Positions 7,902 through 18,166 of a stretch of DNA of 64,000 nucleotides are shown here, piece after piece. A model generated the notes under the pieces. It worked only from the letters and a program-made list of their open reading frames with translations. It was not told the DNA's origin and ran no database searches. The stretch covers positions 699,597-763,596 of the forward strand of contig JAGDZO010000006.1 of the NCBI GenBank assembly GCA_049115815.1. Reading direction: 5' to 3'. Every line of letters starts with the position of its first letter. The stretch's first letter is position 1. Origin of the DNA: Marinoscillum sp049115815. Its GTDB lineage: Bacteria > Bacteroidota > Bacteroidia > Cytophagales > Cyclobacteriaceae. Both the position numbers and the translations under genes were made by a program.

Positions 7902-10900
7902 ATGAACAATAAAGGACTATATACCAAAGAATTAGAGCATGATTCATGTGGGGTTGGATGTGTTGCTGATATCAAAAACAAAGCATCATATACTAATGTA
8001 AAAGACGCTCTAACCATGTTGAAAAACATGGAACATCGTGGAGCAACTGGAAGTGACGAAAATACAGGAGACGGAGCTGGTATACTTGTTCAGATACCTC
8101 ACCAATTCTTTAAGAGTGAGCTAGATAAATTCGCCATCAAACTCCCGAAAGCGGGTGAATATGGTGTTGGGATGATATTCTTCCCAAAAAATTATCAGGT
8201 AAGAGAAAAATGCCGCCAAATTTTCAATGATTGTCTCAAGGATTTAGGTCTAACACTTATTGGATATAGACTTGTACCTGTTGATGATCAGGTTCCGGGT
8301 CATGAATCAAAGGCAGCTGAGCCTTACATTGAGCAGATTTTTATCGGTCTTACCGAGAAGCTTACTGAGATAGAACTTGAGCGAAAGCTTTTTGTACTCA
8401 ATAATTACGCTACACACGAAATCAGAAACAAGGTAGAAGGACAGAATGGTGACTTTTATGCTTGTAGCCTATCAGCTAGGACTATCATCTACAAGGGTCA
8501 ATTAAAAACCGATCAGTTAGAAGAGTATTATCATGATTTGCGAAATGAAGCATTCAAATCTGCTTTTGCGATTGTGCATTCGAGATTTTCTACCAACACA
8601 TTCCCAAATTGGAAGCTTGCACAGCCTTTCAAATTTCTAGCCCACAATGGTGAAATCAATACCATTCGTGGAAACGTAAATAAAATGAAGTCTAAGGAAG
8701 CGAACATGTCTTCTCCTTACTTCAGTGAAAAAGAACTAAAATGGCTGTTGCCAGTAACAGATAAAAATAATTCTGACTCCTCTAACCTAGATGCTTTAAT
8801 AGAATTATTGGTACTAGCTGGCAGAAGTTTACCTCATGTGATGATGATGCTCGTGCCTGAAGCTTGGCAAGACAATTCTCAGATGGAGAAAATGAAAAAA
8901 GCCTTCTATAAGTATCACGCATCACTTATGGAGCCATGGGATGGTCCTGCGGCCCTCTTCTTTACCAATGGTAAGCAACTAGGCGCTACTCTTGATAGAA
9001 ATGGCCTGAGACCAGTAAGATACACGATCACCAAAGATGACCGACTGATTATGGCTTCTGAAACGGGTGCATTACCTGTTGATCCTGCCAATGTAGTTGA
9101 GAATGGACGATTGCAGCCAGGAAAGATGCTCTGGTTAGACCTACCAAACAAAAAGCTTTACAGAGACGAAGAGATCAAGAAGCAGGTAGTAGAAAACAAA
9201 CCTTACTTCGACTGGATCAAAAAAGAAAGAATCAAGCTTCGAATGCTTCCTGATCCAGAAATTGTAGAAGAGCCTATTGAGAAAGACTTGCTTCAGAAGC
9301 AATTCAAATCTTATGGGTACACTCAGGAAGATATCAAACTTACAGTTACAGGCCTTGCAGAATTGGGCAAAGAACCTCTTGGTTCTATGGGTGCTGATGC
9401 TCCTTTGGCTGTACTTTCTCGTCAGAGCCAGCATATTTCCAATTACTTCAAGCAATATTTTGCTCAAGTGAGTAATCCTCCAATTGATCCAATTCGTGAG
9501 AGATTGGTTATGTCACTGTTCACCCGCGTAGGTGAATCATTGAATATATTGGAAGAGACCGCTGCACATACCAAGCAAATTCACATCTCTCAGCCTGTCT
9601 TATCTAGACAAGGGTTTTATAAGCTTACCAATCAAGCGTCTATTGGGTTTGATCATCAAGTAATTGACGCTACCTATGAGCCAAGTAAAACCACCCTTAA
9701 GAAGGCTTTAGATAGAATTTGCAGAGATGCTACTGAAGCCATTAAGGGAGGAAAGAAGATTCTGATCGTTTCTAATAAAAACATCAGTAAATCGCGTGTT
9801 CCTATTCCGACACTACTTTCTATTGGAGCAGTTCATCACCACTTGGTGGACAAGAACTTAAGAACCAAAACTGGGCTTATAGCAAAGGCTGGAGACGTCT
9901 GGGAGACTCATCATTATGCTACGGTGATAGGTTACGGAGCAAGTGCTGTATTCCCTTTCAAGGTATATGATTGTATCTCAGATTTATACGCAGAAGGTAA
10001 GCTTGATAATTCAAAGAGCTTAAAACATTACTTCAAAAATTACGCTAAAGGAGTTGGCGGTGGTTTGCTGAAAATCCTCTCAAAAATGGGTATTTCAACA
10101 CTACAGTCTTACCAATCAGCGCAAATTTTTGAGTGCGTTGGCTTGGGTTCTGAAGTGGTCAACAAGTGCTTTAAAGGAACAGTTAGTCGCTTGGATGGAT
10201 TAACCTTCGAAGACCTTGAAAAAGAGGCAATTATCAAGCACAATTCAGCATTTAAGGCTGATAAAAAAATACTGGAAGTTGGAGGATATTTCCAATGGAA
10301 AAGAAATGGAGAAGCTCATTTACTGAATCCAGAAACGATCCATTTACTCCAGAAATCAACTTCACTTGATAAGTATGACTTATTTAAAAAATATAGCAAG
10401 AGTGTTACTGATTCTCAGGAAGCAGATATCACAATTAGGAGTTTATTTGAGTTCAAAAAGCGTTCCTCTATTCCTATCGAAGAGGTAGAGCCTGCCAGTA
10501 GCATTATGAAACGTTTTGCGACTGGGGCTATGTCTTTTGGATCGATTTCTCATGAAGCCCATTCTACTCTGGCTATTGCCATGAATCGAATTGGTGGAAA
10601 AAGTAATAGTGGAGAAGGTGGAGAAGATGAAGCACGTTTTGAGAAGAAACCAAATGGCGATTGGGAAAGATCATCAATTAAGCAGGTTGCATCTGGTCGT
10701 TTCGGAGTGACCAGCAACTACCTCAAGGAAGCCACTGAGCTTCAAATCAAGGTAGCCCAAGGAGCTAAGCCCGGAGAAGGCGGACAGCTACCAGGTCATA
10801 AGGTTGATGATTGGATTGCTAAAGTGCGGCATTCAACACCAGGTGTAGGTCTAATATCTCCACCTCCACATCATGACATTTACTCTATCGAGGATCTTAA

Positions 10901-12380
10901 GCAATTGATTTATGATCTTAAAAACGCCAATCGGCATGCGAGAATCAACGTAAAGTTGGTCTCTGAGGCTGGTGTAGGTACAATTGCCTCTGGTGTGGCT
11001 AAGGCTAAAGCAGACGTCATCTTGATTGCAGGTGCTGATGGAGGTACAGGTGCATCTCCTCTTAGCTCTATAAGACATGCAGGTCTTCCATGGGAAATAG
11101 GTTTGGCTGAAGCTCATCAGACATTGATGAAAAATAATCTTAGAAGTAGAATAGTACTTCAGACGGATGGTAAATTGATGACTGGCCGAGATGTAGCTAT
11201 CGCAACTTTACTTGGAGCCGAAGAATACGGATTCAGTACCACTGCATTGATCGTGGAGGGCTGTATCATGATGAGAAAATGTCATCTCAACACTTGCCCT
11301 GTGGGAATCGCTACGCAAAGACCTGAATTAAGAAAACTGTTTACTGGTAATCCGGATCACGTCGTAAACTTCTTTAAATTCATCACAGAAGAGTTTAGAG
11401 AAATCATGGCTGAGCTTGGTTTCCGAACTGTCAACGAGATGGTTGGTCAGTCTAATGTTCTCAAAGTTCGTAGTGATCTTGATCACTGGAAGCTCAAAAA
11501 CATTGACTTCTCTCCTATTCTCAACATGGAATCAGTTCCATCAAGTTTTGGTACTTATCACCAAATCGATCAAGAGCACGGATTGGAAGAAGTCCTAGAC
11601 AGGAAAATTATTGAAGATTATCTCAACAAGGGCGAAAACAACAAGACTTACGACATTATCAATATAGATAGATCTGCTGGAGCAATGTTCTCTCACGAAG
11701 TATCTAAACTTCATGGTAGTGCAGGACTCAGAGCTAAACCTGTGACAGTTTCATTCAAAGGATCAGCTGGACAGAGTTTTGGAACTTTCCTAGCTCCTGG
11801 TATCACTTTCAAGTTAGAAGGTGAAGCCAATGACTATTGTGGCAAAGGATTGTCAGGTGGTAACATCATTGTAAAAGCACCTGAAGCGGCTACATTCAAG
11901 CCCGAAGAAAATATCATCATCGGAAATGTGGCATTCTATGGAGCAACATCTGGCAAAGCCTATATCAATGGAAATGCTGGTGAAAGATTCTGCGTAAGAA
12001 ATTCTGGTGTAGAAACAGTAGTTGAAGGCGTTGGTGATCATGGATGTGAATACATGACTGGTGGAAAAGTAATTATTCTTGGTGAAACTGGGAAAAACTT
12101 TGCAGCTGGTATGAGTGGTGGTATTGCTTACATACTGGATCCAGAAAAGAACTTCGAGGAAAAATTGAATCCAGAAATGGTAGCGCTCGAGGAACTGCAA
12201 CAGGAAGATTTGGACTATGTGAAGGAAGAGATAGAAGCACACAAAAAGCATACAAACAGCCAGATAGCAACAAGACTACTGGAAGACTGGGATAACGTGA
12301 AAAAGACTTTCATCAAGGTTATGCCAAACGATTTGAAAAGAGTACTAGAAGAAAGAAAAGCACAAGAAAAAGCAGCATAA
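7902..12380 (+). CDS. gltB: glutamate synthase large subunit
   Basis: Uses NADPH electrons passed from GltD, with glutamine and 2-oxoglutarate, to give two glutamates. Its 1492 residues match the usual GltB length. A 15-residue propeptide precedes the nucleophile Cys16 in DSCGVG, the N-terminal Ntn amidotransferase. The central and FMN-binding synthase domains follow (motifs GKSNSGEGGED and GADGGTGASP). The 3Fe-4S ligands are Cys1121, Cys1127 and Cys1132 (C-x5-C-x4-C). The C-terminal beta-helix domain has GXXGXXXG-type repeats such as GKGLSGG. Its TAA shares a base with the gltD ATG, so the subunits are translationally coupled. A putative promoter lies at 7718-7748. Confidence 0.98.
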   Translation: MNNKGLYTKELEHDSCGVGCVADIKNKASYTNVKDALTMLKNMEHRGATGSDENTGDGAGILVQIPHQFFKSELDKFAIKLPKAGEYGVGMIFFPKNYQVREKCRQIFNDCLKDLGLTLIGYRLVPVDDQVPGHESKAAEPYIEQIFIGLTEKLTEIELERKLFVLNNYATHEIRNKVEGQNGDFYACSLSARTIIYKGQLKTDQLEEYYHDLRNEAFKSAFAIVHSRFSTNTFPNWKLAQPFKFLAHNGEINTIRGNVNKMKSKEANMSSPYFSEKELKWLLPVTDKNNSDSSNLDALIELLVLAGRSLPHVMMMLVPEAWQDNSQMEKMKKAFYKYHASLMEPWDGPAALFFTNGKQLGATLDRNGLRPVRYTITKDDRLIMASETGALPVDPANVVENGRLQPGKMLWLDLPNKKLYRDEEIKKQVVENKPYFDWIKKERIKLRMLPDPEIVEEPIEKDLLQKQFKSYGYTQEDIKLTVTGLAELGKEPLGSMGADAPLAVLSRQSQHISNYFKQYFAQVSNPPIDPIRERLVMSLFTRVGESLNILEETAAHTKQIHISQPVLSRQGFYKLTNQASIGFDHQVIDATYEPSKTTLKKALDRICRDATEAIKGGKKILIVSNKNISKSRVPIPTLLSIGAVHHHLVDKNLRTKTGLIAKAGDVWETHHYATVIGYGASAVFPFKVYDCISDLYAEGKLDNSKSLKHYFKNYAKGVGGGLLKILSKMGISTLQSYQSAQIFECVGLGSEVVNKCFKGTVSRLDGLTFEDLEKEAIIKHNSAFKADKKILEVGGYFQWKRNGEAHLLNPETIHLLQKSTSLDKYDLFKKYSKSVTDSQEADITIRSLFEFKKRSSIPIEEVEPASSIMKRFATGAMSFGSISHEAHSTLAIAMNRIGGKSNSGEGGEDEARFEKKPNGDWERSSIKQVASGRFGVTSNYLKEATELQIKVAQGAKPGEGGQLPGHKVDDWIAKVRHSTPGVGLISPPPHHDIYSIEDLKQLIYDLKNANRHARINVKLVSEAGVGTIASGVAKAKADVILIAGADGGTGASPLSSIRHAGLPWEIGLAEAHQTLMKNNLRSRIVLQTDGKLMTGRDVAIATLLGAEEYGFSTTALIVEGCIMMRKCHLNTCPVGIATQRPELRKLFTGNPDHVVNFFKFITEEFREIMAELGFRTVNEMVGQSNVLKVRSDLDHWKLKNIDFSPILNMESVPSSFGTYHQIDQEHGLEEVLDRKIIEDYLNKGENNKTYDIINIDRSAGAMFSHEVSKLHGSAGLRAKPVTVSFKGSAGQSFGTFLAPGITFKLEGEANDYCGKGLSGGNIIVKAPEAATFKPEENIIIGNVAFYGATSGKAYINGNAGERFCVRNSGVETVVEGVGDHGCEYMTGGKVIILGETGKNFAAGMSGGIAYILDPEKNFEEKLNPEMVALEELQQEDLDYVKEEIEAHKKHTNSQIATRLLEDWDNVKKTFIKVMPNDLKRVLEERKAQEKAA

Positions 12381-13855
12381 TGGGAGCAGTTGATGGATTT
12401 TTAAAATTTGATCGTGAACTTCCTTCATCAAGAGATGCAGAAGCACGAAAAGGTGATTACAAAGAAATTTATGAGCCTTTTGCGGAAGAAAAAACCAACA
12501 AACAGGCAGCGCGCTGCATGGATTGTGGGGTTCCGTTTTGCCATAGCGGGTGCCCGCTAGGTAATCAGATACCTGATTTTAACGACGCGGTTTACAACAA
12601 AGACTGGGAAGAAGCTTATAACATACTTTCTTCTACCAATAATTTCCCTGAGTTCACAGGTCGTATTTGCCCAGCTCCTTGCGAAGGCTCTTGTGTCTTG
12701 GGCATCAATAAGGATCCTGTGGCGATTGAGCATATCGAGAAGTCAATTGCTGAGGAAGCTTATGAAAGAGGACTTGTTGTGCCTCAAAAACCTATTAAGC
12801 GAACAGGAAAATCTGTCGCGATTATAGGCTCAGGCCCTGCAGGGCTCGCAGCAGCAGATCAATTAAACAAAGCTGGTCATAATGTAACAGTATATGAGCG
12901 AGCTGATGCCATTGGAGGTCTTTTGAGGTATGGCATTCCTGATTTCAAATTAGAAAAATGGGTGGTTGAAAGACGCGTAAAGGTATTGGAGCAAGAAGGC
13001 ATCGTGTTTAAGACTAAAGCCAACGTGGGAGTCAATATTTCTGTGGATGAATTGAAGGACGAATATGACGCGATTCTACTTTGTGGTGGATCTACTACCC
13101 CTAGAGACCTTCCCTTGCCAGGTAGAGATTTGAAAGGAATCCACTTTGCTATGGATTTTCTTAGTCAGCAAAACAAAAGAGTGGCTGGCAATGAGAACGT
13201 CTTAGTAAGTCATCAGGATGCTCAGATGGAAGCTGAAATATTCGCAACAGATAAAAATGTAGTGGTCATTGGTGGTGGTGATACTGGTTCTGACTGTGTA
13301 GGTACATCGAATCGACATAAGGCGAAATCAATTACTCAAATAGAATTATTGAATAAGCCTTCTACTGATAGAACTGTTGAGAATCCATGGCCAGAATGGC
13401 CAATGACTTTGAGAACCTCTTCGTCACATGAAGAAGGTTGTGAAAGAACTTGGGCCATACTGACTAAAGAATTTGTAGGGAATGAAAAGAATGAGCTTGT
13501 AGGGCTTAAGTTAGTCGATATCAAATGGGGGGCTAACGGCATGGAAGAGATTCCTGATACCGAAAGAACCATCCCTTGCGAATTGGCGCTATTAGCAGCA
13601 GGATTCGTACACCCTCAGAAAGAAGGTATGCTCGAACAGCTTGGACTAGACCTTGATAATAGGGGGAATGTTCAAACTGAGAATTATGCTACGAGCGTAA
13701 AAGGTATTTTTGCGGCTGGAGATATGCGAAGAGGTCAGTCATTGGTGGTTTGGGCTATATCTGAAGGACGTGAAGCAGCTAAATCCGTTGACGAGTTTCT
13801 TGAGGGAAGCTCATCATTGCCATCCAAATCAAAATCTTACTACGAATTAGTATAA
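12380..13855 (+). CDS. gltD: glutamate synthase small subunit
   Basis: FAD- and NADPH-binding partner of GltB; 491 residues, the normal length. The N-terminal Fe-S cysteines are present (Cys46, 49, 54, 58, then Cys97, 101, 105). The FAD dinucleotide motif GSGPAG lies at 150-155, the NADPH motif GGGDTGSDC near 290, and a C-terminal FAD motif AAGDMRRGQ near the end. The start codon overlaps the gltB stop by one base (TAATG). Its last 9 bases overlap the convergent 68-aa gene. Confidence 0.98.
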   Translation: MGAVDGFLKFDRELPSSRDAEARKGDYKEIYEPFAEEKTNKQAARCMDCGVPFCHSGCPLGNQIPDFNDAVYNKDWEEAYNILSSTNNFPEFTGRICPAPCEGSCVLGINKDPVAIEHIEKSIAEEAYERGLVVPQKPIKRTGKSVAIIGSGPAGLAAADQLNKAGHNVTVYERADAIGGLLRYGIPDFKLEKWVVERRVKVLEQEGIVFKTKANVGVNISVDELKDEYDAILLCGGSTTPRDLPLPGRDLKGIHFAMDFLSQQNKRVAGNENVLVSHQDAQMEAEIFATDKNVVVIGGGDTGSDCVGTSNRHKAKSITQIELLNKPSTDRTVENPWPEWPMTLRTSSSHEEGCERTWAILTKEFVGNEKNELVGLKLVDIKWGANGMEEIPDTERTIPCELALLAAGFVHPQKEGMLEQLGLDLDNRGNVQTENYATSVKGIFAAGDMRRGQSLVVWAISEGREAAKSVDEFLEGSSSLPSKSKSYYELV

Positions 13856-14053
13856 GTCACGAATTTCAAAGTCTTTGCCCTTTCCATATCTAGTAAGATC
13901 TGAAAGCGTATAAGACTCCAATGTGTGCAGGTCTTTGAGTTTGAAATCATTGTGGGACATCACCTCCATGATTTCAAATTCATGCTTGTCACCAAAATTT
14001 ACCAACCAGTATTTCTTCCCTGCTCTTAGGCTGCTATAGCTTAATCCTGACAT
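13847..14053 (-). CDS. small conserved hypothetical protein, 68 aa
   Basis: A compact, soluble-looking 68-residue protein with alternating hydrophobic strands (KKYWLVNFG, HEFEIMEV, NDFKLKDL) and a terminal GKGKDFEIRDL. The pattern resembles a small beta-barrel fold, and I recall similar short proteins in other Cytophagales, but I cannot name a family or function. It overlaps the 3' end of gltD by 9 bases in the convergent direction. An initial ATG and a length that fills the gap between gltD and the next promoter region support it as real. Confidence 0.7.
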   Translation of the reverse strand: MSGLSYSSLRAGKKYWLVNFGDKHEFEIMEVMSHNDFKLKDLHTLESYTLSDLTRYGKGKDFEIRDLY

Positions 14054-14162
14054 TTGATTTCTGCGAATTGATTTTGATCAAATACGAAATTATGCCGCTT
14101 ATATTTCTATGCAAGTCAAAAATGCATTAAAATTGATCTAGAATAACCTAACCACAATAAAT

Positions 14163-15074
14163 ATGAGCTTTTCGTTTCGTACGTTTTCGAACCTTTTAAC
14201 GGTCTTCACTTTGGCAATTTTGGTAGCCGCGTGTGGTGGCAACCCACAAAAAGATCGCCAAGAGGCTGAAAAAGCAGCTTTTGAACAAGCTGAGAAAAAA
14301 ATATCTTCCGACTTAGATCAAGTAATCAAAGATCTTCCAAGTCCAACAGAGGTGCCATACTTACTTCAGGCAACAGGATCAGATTTTGATGCATCACTCA
14401 TTAATGGTCTTGATAAACTATCAAACTATGAAACCAATGAAGATGAGTCTGCACTGAACTTGGGAGTTTATGCCACTGACATGGGGTACCTCCTATCCTA
14501 TGAGAAAGTGTCAGATTCTCGCGAATACCTTCAAGCTTGTCAAAAACTAGCTGAGGCGTTGGGCATTGCATCAGTTTTTGATGTGAAGACTATAGAGAAA
14601 TTTCAAGCTAATCTTAACAATTCTGATTCGCTTAATTCACTTTTGAGCGCAGCTATAGTAGATGTAGAAGCTAAACTTGAGGAGTCTGATAGAGTATCTG
14701 TTGCAGCGCTAATCCTAACAGGTAGTTTTGTTGAGGGCCTTTATCTTGCTGTGAAGGTGATCGAAACTTATCCTACTGATATCCTTGACGAGCAAACAAG
14801 AAATCTTATTCTGGAGCCAATGGTGAAAGTAGTATTAGATCAGAAAAAACCATTGATGGATGTAATCGATATGCTCAATGATCTTCCGCAGGATGATATT
14901 ATCGCTAAGATGATTACAGAATTGAACATCCTAAGAATATTCTACGAAGGTGATCTTGCTGAAATCCAAGAAAAAATCTCAAACAACACAGGAGATTTTA
15001 TCTTGACTCAAGATATGCTCATCGACATTACGACAGAAGTAAAAAGAGTTAGAGGAGACATTGTTGATTTCTGA
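14163..15074 (+). CDS. lipoprotein, conserved in Bacteroidota, function unknown
   Basis: A 303-residue protein with an SPII signal and lipobox VAAC (Cys24), then a GGNPQKDR linker. The mature part is predicted almost entirely helical, with a conserved-looking core (LNLGVYATDMGYLLSYE). No transmembrane segment follows the lipid anchor. I cannot assign a function. A terminator follows at 15104-15130, so it is probably a single transcription unit. A palindrome TTTGATCAAA lies about 80 bases upstream (14073-14082). Confidence 0.85.
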   Translation: MSFSFRTFSNLLTVFTLAILVAACGGNPQKDRQEAEKAAFEQAEKKISSDLDQVIKDLPSPTEVPYLLQATGSDFDASLINGLDKLSNYETNEDESALNLGVYATDMGYLLSYEKVSDSREYLQACQKLAEALGIASVFDVKTIEKFQANLNNSDSLNSLLSAAIVDVEAKLEESDRVSVAALILTGSFVEGLYLAVKVIETYPTDILDEQTRNLILEPMVKVVLDQKKPLMDVIDMLNDLPQDDIIAKMITELNILRIFYEGDLAEIQEKISNNTGDFILTQDMLIDITTEVKRVRGDIVDF

Positions 15075-15103
15075 TAATCAACACTTTCCACTTTTAGCAT
15101 TTC

Positions 15104-15130
15104 AAAAAGCATTGGTCTCCAATGCTTTTT
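15104..15130 (+). terminator. rho-independent terminator
   Basis: A 12-bp perfect stem AAAAAGCATTGG / CCAATGCTTTTT with a TCT loop, ending 34 bases before the ABC transporter gene. Confidence 0.9.
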
Positions 15131-15164
15131 GTATTTTTAGCCAGCCTAACATTAATACCTTACT

Positions 15165-18158
15165 ATGAGCGAAGAAATTCTCCACTCCATTTTGCAGTTG
15201 CTAGCCATTGTCGCTAGAGAGGATGATGTCACCTCTGACGAAAGAAACTCAGTAGAAAAGTTTCTAAACAACACTTTGACAGTTGAAAAAGCTAAGACTT
15301 ATTTGGCATATTTCGATCAGATGATCGAGGAGTATGACGGTACTCAGGAGGAAGAGAAGATCAATGAGACTTGTACTAAAATCAATAGCGAACAGTCAGT
15401 TCAGCAGAAAATCATTATTCTTCTAGACTTAATCATCCTTATCGCAGCGGATGGAAGAGTCTCTGCAAGAGAGAAAGAATTACTATACCTCATTTCTGAA
15501 AAAATAAACATAGAGAAGCCAATCACCGACTTGGTGAAGGCTTTTGTCATATTTCAGGAGAGAAGTAAGATTAGCTCCAGGCATTTGCTCGTAATTGACA
15601 ATGGCGAGTATAGTCTCCCTGAGAAATGTAGACGAATCATCAGACACGGTTTTGAGGATTTCATTATGATCTTGAAAATCCCAGAACTAAACATTTATTT
15701 GGCTAAGCATGTAGGTGAAGGCAATGTCATGCTGAATGGTGCAGCCATGAGTACCAATTCCATTTACAATTTTGCGAGTGGAAGTGCTCTCAAAATGGAA
15801 GGGATTGAAACCATCTACCACAGTGAGGTGGTCAAATGCTTTAGTACGGTTTCTTCTGAGCATCATATTACTTTCACAGCTAGAAATGTCTCCTTCAAGT
15901 TTCCAAATGGTAAACTCGGGTTAAGAAACATCAATATTGAAGAAGAAACAGGCAAGTTGATCGCTCTGATGGGTGGTAGTGGGGCCGGGAAATCGACCCT
16001 GCTCAACGTGCTTAATGGAAATGAAACTCCTTCTGAGGGTACAGTAAAAATTAACGCTGTAGACATCCATCAAGACAAAAAGAAAATTGAGGGGGTGATA
16101 GGTTACGTGCCTCAGGATGACTTGCTGATCGAAGAGCTGTCTGTTTCTGACAACCTTTATTATGCTGCGAAACTATGTTTCAAAGAATTAGGCGAAGGAG
16201 ATCTCAGAGAACTGGTTAGTAAAACTTTGGAGGCGCTCGGTTTATATGAAACCAGAAAGCTCCGAGTAGGATCGCCACTTGATAAAACCATATCCGGAGG
16301 CCAAAGAAAACGTCTCAATATTGGATTGGAACTTTTGAGGGAACCTTCGGTACTCTTTGTAGATGAACCTACAAGTGGACTTTCTTCCAGAGATTCTGAA
16401 AACATCATGGATTTGCTCAAAGAACTTTCGCTAAAAGGCAAAATGATCTTTGTGGTTATCCATCAGCCTTCGGAGGACATCTTCAAGATGTTTGACAAAT
16501 TGGTCATTCTTGATGTGGGGGGTTATCAGGTCTACTATGGTAATCCGATAGATGGAATCGCATATTTCAAGGAAATAGTGAAAATGGTTGATCAATCGAG
16601 TACAATCAACCCCGAGCAGATATTCAATATCATCGAAACCAAAGTGGTGAACGAATACGGAAATTTCACCAAAGAACGAAAAATCACTCCTAAGCAATGG
16701 TATGATCATTTCAAGGAGAAAATAGAGATCAAAAAAGTTGATGAAGCTGACGTTTTGCCGCACAAAACATTAAGCATTCCCGGTAGAATCAAGCAGCTGG
16801 GAATATTTGCTATCAGAGACTTCAAGTCAAAACTCAGCAACAAACAATACCTGACTATCAATTTACTGGAGGCTCCACTCCTAGCTATATTGTTGGCATT
16901 TATTGTAAGATACCTTCCAGAAGATACTACTACTTATCATTTCAAAGAGAACTTAAACATCCCCGTATTCTTCTTTATGAGTGTGATAGTTTCTCTATTT
17001 ATGGGCCTTACCGTCAGTGCTGAAGAGATTATCAAGGATCGAAAAATTTTGAAGCGCGAGAGTTTTCTCAATCTGAGCCGATCAAGTTATCTCTTTTCCA
17101 AGATCATTATTCTTTTCGGTATTTCTGCTTTTCAGACATGTACCTATTTGCTCATTGGTAATTGGATTCTAGGTATCAGCGGGATGTTTATACCATTCTG
17201 GGGAGTTCTATTCTCAGTTTCTTGCTTTGCAAACGTACTAGGGTTGAATATCAGTAGCGCATTTAAATCTGCAATCACCGTTTATATTCTAATACCCCTT
17301 TTAGTTATACCTCAGCTAATCCTAAGTGGTGTTGTTGTGAGTTTTGATAAGCTAAACCCAACCATCACTACTGAAGATAAAGTACCGTTTATTGGAGAAG
17401 TAATGGCATCAAGGTGGGCTTTTGAGGCCCTGGCTGTGGAGCAATACACCAACAACGCCTATGAATCAATGTTCTACGAGCAAGACAAAGCAATGGGGCA
17501 GTCTGAATTTAAAAATTCCTATTTGATTCCACGATTAGTGGATGATTTGGAGATAGTGAATAAAAACTATCAAAGTTCAGACGCCAGTGCGAAAGAAGAT
17601 GCCGCTTATAGGCTTCTGACAATTAAGAATTCATTAGATAAAGAGCTTTCGAGAATCGGGTATGATAAGTTTCCCGAATTTGATCAACTGTCATTAGAAT
17701 CATGGAATCAAGAATTATTTGAAGCTACTATTCTTTTTACGGACAAGCTAAAGGCTTATTACAATGTCTTATACAAGAATGCGAACCGACAAAGACAGGA
17801 TATTCTCAAGTCTCTGACTAATACTCCTGAGGACAGAGCGGCGCTTACGAAGCTGAAGATTGATCATACAAATGACGCGATCAACATGATGGTGAAAAAC
17901 TTAACCACAGAACATAGGATATTGGAGCACAACAATCAATATGTACAGAAGCTTTACCCAATTTATCATGAACCGGAGTTCCCAAAGCACGCGCTTGATT
18001 TTCGAGCTCAGTTCTATCAACCCACAAAGCATTTTGCAGGAGTTTGGTACAACACAACTAGCTTTAACATATTCATTATATGGATGATGAGTCTATCGCT
18101 CTTCTTACTCCTCTATTTTGATGGACTTAGAAAGTTGCTAAACCTATTCAGTAGATAA
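15165..18158 (+). CDS. ABCG-type ABC transporter (ATPase-permease fusion) with TerB-like N-terminus
   Basis: A 997-residue half transporter with ABCG domain order. Residues 1-130 are a helical TerB-like module (acidic segment LIAADGRVSAREKELL). Residues 130-230 form an unassigned beta-rich domain. The ATPase has Walker A GGSGAGKST at 270-278, signature SGGQRKR at 377, and Walker B LFVDEPTSG just after. The C-terminal half has six hydrophobic segments, with an extracytoplasmic charged insert of roughly 200 residues before the last one. ABCG relatives export lipids or hydrophobic compounds; the substrate here is unknown. The YdcF gene starts 8 bases after the stop. Confidence 0.92.
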   Translation: MSEEILHSILQLLAIVAREDDVTSDERNSVEKFLNNTLTVEKAKTYLAYFDQMIEEYDGTQEEEKINETCTKINSEQSVQQKIIILLDLIILIAADGRVSAREKELLYLISEKINIEKPITDLVKAFVIFQERSKISSRHLLVIDNGEYSLPEKCRRIIRHGFEDFIMILKIPELNIYLAKHVGEGNVMLNGAAMSTNSIYNFASGSALKMEGIETIYHSEVVKCFSTVSSEHHITFTARNVSFKFPNGKLGLRNINIEEETGKLIALMGGSGAGKSTLLNVLNGNETPSEGTVKINAVDIHQDKKKIEGVIGYVPQDDLLIEELSVSDNLYYAAKLCFKELGEGDLRELVSKTLEALGLYETRKLRVGSPLDKTISGGQRKRLNIGLELLREPSVLFVDEPTSGLSSRDSENIMDLLKELSLKGKMIFVVIHQPSEDIFKMFDKLVILDVGGYQVYYGNPIDGIAYFKEIVKMVDQSSTINPEQIFNIIETKVVNEYGNFTKERKITPKQWYDHFKEKIEIKKVDEADVLPHKTLSIPGRIKQLGIFAIRDFKSKLSNKQYLTINLLEAPLLAILLAFIVRYLPEDTTTYHFKENLNIPVFFFMSVIVSLFMGLTVSAEEIIKDRKILKRESFLNLSRSSYLFSKIIILFGISAFQTCTYLLIGNWILGISGMFIPFWGVLFSVSCFANVLGLNISSAFKSAITVYILIPLLVIPQLILSGVVVSFDKLNPTITTEDKVPFIGEVMASRWAFEALAVEQYTNNAYESMFYEQDKAMGQSEFKNSYLIPRLVDDLEIVNKNYQSSDASAKEDAAYRLLTIKNSLDKELSRIGYDKFPEFDQLSLESWNQELFEATILFTDKLKAYYNVLYKNANRQRQDILKSLTNTPEDRAALTKLKIDHTNDAINMMVKNLTTEHRILEHNNQYVQKLYPIYHEPEFPKHALDFRAQFYQPTKHFAGVWYNTTSFNIFIIWMMSLSLFLLLYFDGLRKLLNLFSR

Positions 18159-18166
18159 TCACACCT

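Noticed and set aside
11853..12251. 132-codon frame antisense to gltB
   Set aside because: Shadow of the GltB C-terminal beta-helix region; Cys/Phe-rich with no start-region signals.
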